The translations under genes and the position numbers were made by a program. A stretch of DNA of 10,694 bases from Blastocatellia bacterium (GTDB lineage: Bacteria > Acidobacteriota > Blastocatellia > Pyrinomonadales > Pyrinomonadaceae). Position 1 is the stretch's first letter. The number at the start of each line of letters is the position of its first letter. Location: assembly GCA_003488005.1 (NCBI GenBank), contig DNND01000100.1, positions 59,240 to 69,933 of the forward strand. Reading direction: 5' to 3'. Positions 7,979-10,694 of this stretch are shown one piece after another. Under the pieces are notes generated by a model, which did not search any database, was not told the origin of the DNA, and saw only the letters and a list, made by a program, of their open reading frames with translations.

Positions 7979-8016
7979 AATCGGCGGCCTTGGCGTAATG
8001 CCTGACGCCGCCGATT
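7979..8016. terminator. Stem-loop at the convergent junction, probable bidirectional terminator
   Basis: AATCGGCGGC (7979-7988) and GCCGCCGATT (8007-8016) form a perfect 10-bp GC-rich stem around an 18-nt loop that itself holds a small GGC/GCC hairpin. It starts 1 nt after the xth stop and lies 21 nt beyond the stop of the minus-strand membrane protein gene. A T-run of only four bases follows on the minus strand and almost none on the plus strand, so it is weaker than the suf terminator. Confidence 0.6.
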
Positions 8017-8037
8017 CTGAAGTGCTGCGCGCTGAAG

Positions 8038-8334
8038 TTAAGGGACAACTGGCGTGGGGCTCGGATAGCCAGGAATCATTGAAACTCCAAAGGCAAAGTT
8101 TAGGATGATCGAGATAATTAGCAAGAGCGTCCAGATGATCATGACGTTCTTGATCCCGTAGCGGTTAGCATTCATCCAGCCCCAGATGAAGGTGTAGAGT
8201 CCGCAAATTATCCCAAGAATTCCCTTGAGTAGACCTTCGTTCTGGAATAACTTGATTAGCACGACGATAAAACAGATCGCACAGCCCAGAAATACGAGCA
8301 GCGCGATTATTCCTATCAATCCTCCAGCCAACAT
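8038..8334 (-). CDS. Small hydrophobic membrane protein, unknown function
   Basis: I do not recognise this 98-residue protein. It is almost entirely hydrophobic. A first membrane segment lies at about 3-29, a second weaker one at about 36-54 (GLLKGILGIICGLYTFIWGW), then a short polar loop NANRYGIKN, and a third at about 63-86. It ends in a Pro-rich tail (PGYPSPTPVVP). There is no signal peptidase site, so it should be an integral inner-membrane protein. The start is well supported: GGAGG lies 8 nt before the ATG. The gene lies 47 nt downstream of the DUF2752 gene on the same strand and is probably co-transcribed with it. DUF2752 genes sit next to small multi-span membrane proteins in other genomes as far as I recall, so a shared membrane role is possible but unproven. 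Confidence 0.8.
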   Translation of the reverse strand: MLAGGLIGIIALLVFLGCAICFIVVLIKLFQNEGLLKGILGIICGLYTFIWGWMNANRYGIKNVMIIWTLLLIISIILNFAFGVSMIPGYPSPTPVVP

Positions 8335-8342
8335 TCTATTGT

Positions 8343-8347
8343 CCTCC
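8343..8347 (-). promoter_or_regulatory. Shine-Dalgarno of the small membrane protein gene
   Basis: On the minus strand this reads GGAGG, 8 nt before the ATG at 8334. It is the strongest ribosome binding site among the minus-strand genes apart from that of preA, and it supports the small ORF as a real gene. Confidence 0.7.
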
Positions 8348-8381
8348 AGTTATTTGGTTTGGTTAGTAGAACATGCCAAGG

Positions 8382-8834
8382 TTAACCGCGAATGAGCTGG
8401 ACGAAAGCCGCTTGCAGAAAAATCAAGCGCGCCAGCCAGTAAATAATCAGACCACCAAGAATCAGAGCCGCTAATCCCGTTTTTCGTTCTATCAGCTCTG
8501 CTCTGGCAATCGCAGGCTGGAGTATTGATCGAGGTAAGAGAACGGAAAGAATCAAAGTGCTAATCGCAAATAAAAAAATGGGAGCGAATGCGTGAAATCG
8601 GAATGAACCAGCCAAGTCGCCTTTTAACAGCAGCATCGTGGCTCTGCTCAAACCACATCCGGGGCAGGGAATTCCAGTCAAGCGAAAAATCGGACATTCC
8701 CATGAAGGCAGATTGAGTGAGACGAGTGCGATATGAAGACCCGTCGCTCCCACTAGCGCAAATGTGAATTTGCGATCACGCAAAATCGGCGAGATTGGGG
8801 GGAAGACATGCTGGGGCAACATAGCGCGCCGCAT
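8382..8834 (-). CDS. DUF2752 family membrane protein
   Basis: A 150-residue protein with the DUF2752 signature CPIFRLTGIPCPGCGLSRA: C47, C57 and C60, followed by R64. The motif sits between a first hydrophobic segment (about 24-42) and a second (about 80-100); a third lies at about 120-142. The function is unknown; the CPxCGxxR cysteines could bind a metal or be redox active. The first ATG gives 150 residues, but neither it nor the second ATG four codons later has a clear Shine-Dalgarno, so the exact start is uncertain. The 69-nt region upstream, to the end of the preA-like gene, is AT-rich with no terminator or promoter I can defend. The next gene on the strand is the small membrane protein, 47 nt away. 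Confidence 0.85.
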   Translation of the reverse strand: MRRAMLPQHVFPPISPILRDRKFTFALVGATGLHIALVSLNLPSWECPIFRLTGIPCPGCGLSRATMLLLKGDLAGSFRFHAFAPIFLFAISTLILSVLLPRSILQPAIARAELIERKTGLAALILGGLIIYWLARLIFLQAAFVQLIRG

Positions 8835-8903
8835 TCTATAGCAGGATGGCCCTAATAACTAATTTTTATCGCGTCTTGAAAGTTTTTTGAACAGGCCCGC
8901 GGT

Positions 8904-10004
8904 TCAGTTCGACGTCAATTCAGTCGTCTTCTCAGTAATGTCCTTCTGTCCCCATTCATTGTCGCGGCTAGCTTCACCGGCCTTGGTGCGTTTGGCTGCC
9001 TTCATTTTTTGCACCAGTTCCATGTGAGTTGAAAAATAACCGAGACTCTTGCCCACGACTTCCTGCACGGAATTGAAACCCTTATCGGTCATAAACTTTT
9101 CCAGACCTTCCTTCAGTTCGTCAATCATCTTCACACCGTGCAGCATGACGCCGGTGCAAAGCTGGACGGTCGAAGATCCCAACAGCAAAAACTCCAAAGC
9201 GTCATGAGAATTCTCAATACCGCCGATGCCGCTAATGGAAACATCTTGAGGCAAACCCAACGCGAGCTGACTAACCATGCGCAAAGCTATCGGCCGAACC
9301 GCTTGCGATGAGTAACCGCCGGGGACCGTGTGGCCTTCGACAGTCGGCATGGGACGCAGCGTGTTCAAGTCAACGCCGATCACCGATAGAATCGTGTTGA
9401 TGGCCGAGATTCCAACCGCGCCGCCCCGTACCGCAGCGAGCGAAGGCTCTTTGATGTTAGTAATGTTAGGCGTCATCTTGGCCCAGACGGGGATATTCGA
9501 AACTTCCGTTACCCAACTGGTGACTTCTTCACAAAGATCCGGATGCTCGCCCATTTCTGATCCCATGCGCCGTTCGGTCATTCCGTGCGGACACGAGAAG
9601 TTAAGCTCAAACGCGTCCACACCGGTGTCCTGGACCATGCGCGTTAGCTCCTGCCAGCGGCCCTTCTCATACTCCTCCATGATCGAAGCGATTAGGATGT
9701 GCTTGGGATAGTCCTTCTTGATCTGGCGAAACTCTTCCAGCCAGACATCAATGGGACGATCGGAAATTAACTCGATGTTTTCGAAGCCGATGACTTCGCC
9801 CGAAGTTCTTGAGCGCAGCTTGCCGTAGCGAGGAACGACATTCACGACTTTGGCGGATTCCAAACTAACAGTCTTGGCGACAGCGCCGCCCCAGCCGGCC
9901 TCATACGACTTTGCGATGACACGCGCGTTCGTTCCCGGCGGGCCTGAGCCCAGCAGAAAGGGGTTGGGGAAGGTGATGCCGTTTACGGTGATCGATAAAT
10001 CCAT
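8904..10004 (-). CDS. preA: PreA-like dihydropyrimidine dehydrogenase subunit (class 1 DHOD fold), no ferredoxin domain
   Basis: An FMN-binding TIM-barrel protein close to PreA, the subunit that reduces uracil and thymine to 5,6-dihydropyrimidines with NAD(P)H delivered by PreT. The 366 residues show DLSITVNGITFPNPF (2-16), AGWGGAVAKTV with the FMN lysine K44, GFENIEL (73-79), FELNFSCPHG (132-141), AKMTPNIT (K176), AINT (N203), SGIGGI (258-263) and TG at 284-285. The pattern NFSCPHG plus AKMTPN is that of PreA/DPD rather than of dihydroorotate dehydrogenase. Two oddities: the C-terminus ends in a charged tail with no CxxCxxC clusters, and the position of the DPD catalytic Cys is Met151. ATG 10004 was chosen for its strong Shine-Dalgarno and the family N-terminus; an in-frame ATG at 10094 lies in the hepT remnant. 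No preT gene is in the window. Confidence 0.85.
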   Translation of the reverse strand: MDLSITVNGITFPNPFLLGSGPPGTNARVIAKSYEAGWGGAVAKTVSLESAKVVNVVPRYGKLRSRTSGEVIGFENIELISDRPIDVWLEEFRQIKKDYPKHILIASIMEEYEKGRWQELTRMVQDTGVDAFELNFSCPHGMTERRMGSEMGEHPDLCEEVTSWVTEVSNIPVWAKMTPNITNIKEPSLAAVRGGAVGISAINTILSVIGVDLNTLRPMPTVEGHTVPGGYSSQAVRPIALRMVSQLALGLPQDVSISGIGGIENSHDALEFLLLGSSTVQLCTGVMLHGVKMIDELKEGLEKFMTDKGFNSVQEVVGKSLGYFSTHMELVQKMKAAKRTKAGEASRDNEWGQKDITEKTTELTSN

Positions 10005-10010
10005 ACTTAG

Positions 10011-10016
10011 CTCCTC
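10011..10016 (-). promoter_or_regulatory. Shine-Dalgarno of preA, overlapping the end of the hepT remnant
   Basis: On the minus strand this reads GAGGAG, 6 nt before the preA ATG. It overlaps the TGA (10015-10017) that would end the frame-restored HEPN gene, so the two genes were probably translationally coupled before the frameshift. Confidence 0.75.
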
Positions 10017-10373
10017 AATCGGTTTGCAATTTAAGTTCGCGTGCGAGTATTTGTTGGATGTCGTTGCGCAGATGCGGAAGCTTGTTGCAGGCAACGTCCC
10101 AGATGACGTCGTAGTCTATCCCAAAATAATTGTGAATCAATCGGTGTCTCTCATTCCCGCTAAAAGTCGCCATTCAACTTTTGGATGTTCCGCGCGAACG
10201 CTAGCTGGAATTTGCTTAACAGCCTCCCCAATCACCTCGATGCTTCGAGCAAAGGACCGCTTCAATGTTTCGTCTTCCAAAAAATCCGCTTTCGTAGTCG
10301 CGCTCGCGTGACTGCTGAGATAGTCAATCTCCCCCAGAATATGTTGAAGATACTCAGCTGCCGATCGAGGCAT
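10015..10373 (-). pseudogene. hepT: HEPN toxin (HepT/DUF86) broken by a 2-nt insertion at its active site
   Basis: This is a HEPN-domain RNase toxin of HEPN/MNT systems. The open frame 10137-10373 encodes 78 residues: MPRSAAEYLQHILGEIDYL, then FLEDETLKRSFARSIEVIGEAVKQIP, and HPKVEWRLLAGMRD, all typical of DUF86. It then reads TD and stops. The missing half lies just beyond in another frame: deleting one copy of a duplicated GT (plus strand 10144-10147; AC on the coding strand) gives GMRDRLIHNYFGIDYD and continues to a TGA at 10015-10017, for about 118 residues, the normal family length. The break falls inside the RX4HXY motif (RDRLIHNY), so the short product keeps the Arg but lacks the His and Tyr. 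The gene overlaps the MNT gene by 20 nt, the usual arrangement. A sequencing error is the main alternative. Confidence 0.88.
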
Positions 10374-10665
10374 ACTCGACCTCGCGTAAAATATGTGGAC
10401 CGATATAAGGGCTTAAAGACTCTGGAGTCAGAAGTTCGACCTTTCTTCCTACCGTGTCTTCGAGGAAAAGCGCTAACCCCATAAAGTTATCGAAGGATTT
10501 TTGCTCAGGCTCGAACTCCACCAGAAGATCAACGTCGCTTTCGTCGGTTTGTTCATCGCGCACAAATGAGCCGAACACACCCACGCGTCGGACACCGTAA
10601 GCACGAAGTTGAGCTTGGTTCCGATCCAGAGCAGAAAATAAATCGGCCTTGTTTCGTACGTGCAT
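10354..10665 (-). CDS. mntA: MNT-domain nucleotidyltransferase antitoxin (MntA-like)
   Basis: A 103-residue minimal nucleotidyltransferase. It carries the polymerase-beta-type motif GSX10DXD: G32-S33 in VFGSFVRDE, then D44 and D46 in ESDVDLLVEF. The third acidic position appears to be E77 in GRKVELLT, where Asp is more usual. In characterised HEPN/MNT pairs, MntA neutralises the HepT RNase by adding AMP units to the Tyr of the RX4HXY motif. This protein is intact, while its partner just downstream, overlapping by 20 nt, is frameshifted and lacks that Tyr. The ATG has no convincing Shine-Dalgarno, and its promoter, if any, lies at or beyond the window edge. The gene is the first visible one of a minus-strand run leading into the preA-like gene. 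Confidence 0.92.
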   Translation of the reverse strand: MHVRNKADLFSALDRNQAQLRAYGVRRVGVFGSFVRDEQTDESDVDLLVEFEPEQKSFDNFMGLALFLEDTVGRKVELLTPESLSPYIGPHILREVEYASIGS

Positions 10666-10694
10666 TATGACTCTAATCCGCCACTAGCGCGCCG

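Noticed and set aside
8835..8903. Terminator or promoter in the AT-rich spacer between preA and the DUF2752 gene
   Set aside because: T- and A-runs are present, but no stable stem and no convincing -35/-10 pair.
10137..10154. Programmed ribosomal frameshift in hepT
   Set aside because: There is no slippery heptamer or downstream signal; the change is a simple AC duplication that needs a 2-nt shift.
9850..10311. 153-codon plus-strand frame
   Set aside because: It lies antisense to the preA start and the hepT remnant and has no recognisable features.

Overview
This is a bacterial chromosomal window with ordinary codon use and moderately high GC. It carries an almost complete SUF iron-sulfur cluster operon, a few housekeeping or catabolic genes, and a decayed HEPN/MNT toxin-antitoxin pair. 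The SufBCDSU layout, heptamer and octamer repeats between genes, a DUF2752 protein, an AF_0612-type aspartic protease and an OSBS/N-acylamino-acid racemase protein together suggest a soil or environmental lineage such as Acidobacteriota (perhaps Blastocatellia). That placement is an inference from gene style, not a measurement.

Left part (1-4720, + strand): the 3' end of sufB, then sufC, sufD, a small retropepsin-like aspartic protease gene, sufS and sufU, ending at a clear rho-independent terminator. SufB, SufC and SufD form the scaffold/ATPase complex, SufS takes sulfur from cysteine, and SufU is the zinc-type sulfur acceptor. The protease gene inside the operon is unexpected: its stop codon lies next to or overlaps the sufS start. 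A 23-bp hairpin built of nested palindromes lies between sufS and sufU, and a short octamer array lies between sufB and sufC.

Middle part (4806-8016, + strand): an enolase-superfamily enzyme of the o-succinylbenzoate synthase/N-succinylamino-acid racemase group is followed 17 nt later by an M20 metallo-amidohydrolase, a pairing that suggests amino-acid conversion through N-acyl intermediates. An exonuclease III gene follows. It is separated from the M20 gene by a GAATTTC heptamer array with an inverted copy that could fold into a long hairpin. A stem-loop at 7979-8016 lies at the convergent junction.

Right part (8038-10665, - strand, read right to left): an MNT nucleotidyltransferase antitoxin (mntA-like), a HEPN toxin (hepT/DUF86-like) broken by a 2-nt insertion exactly at its RX4HXY active site, a PreA-like dihydropyrimidine dehydrogenase without its ferredoxin domain, a DUF2752 membrane protein and a small hydrophobic membrane protein. 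The hepT remnant ends inside the preA ribosome binding site.

No rRNA, tRNA, CRISPR array or insertion sequence was recognised. No gene-free stretch exceeds 300 bases.
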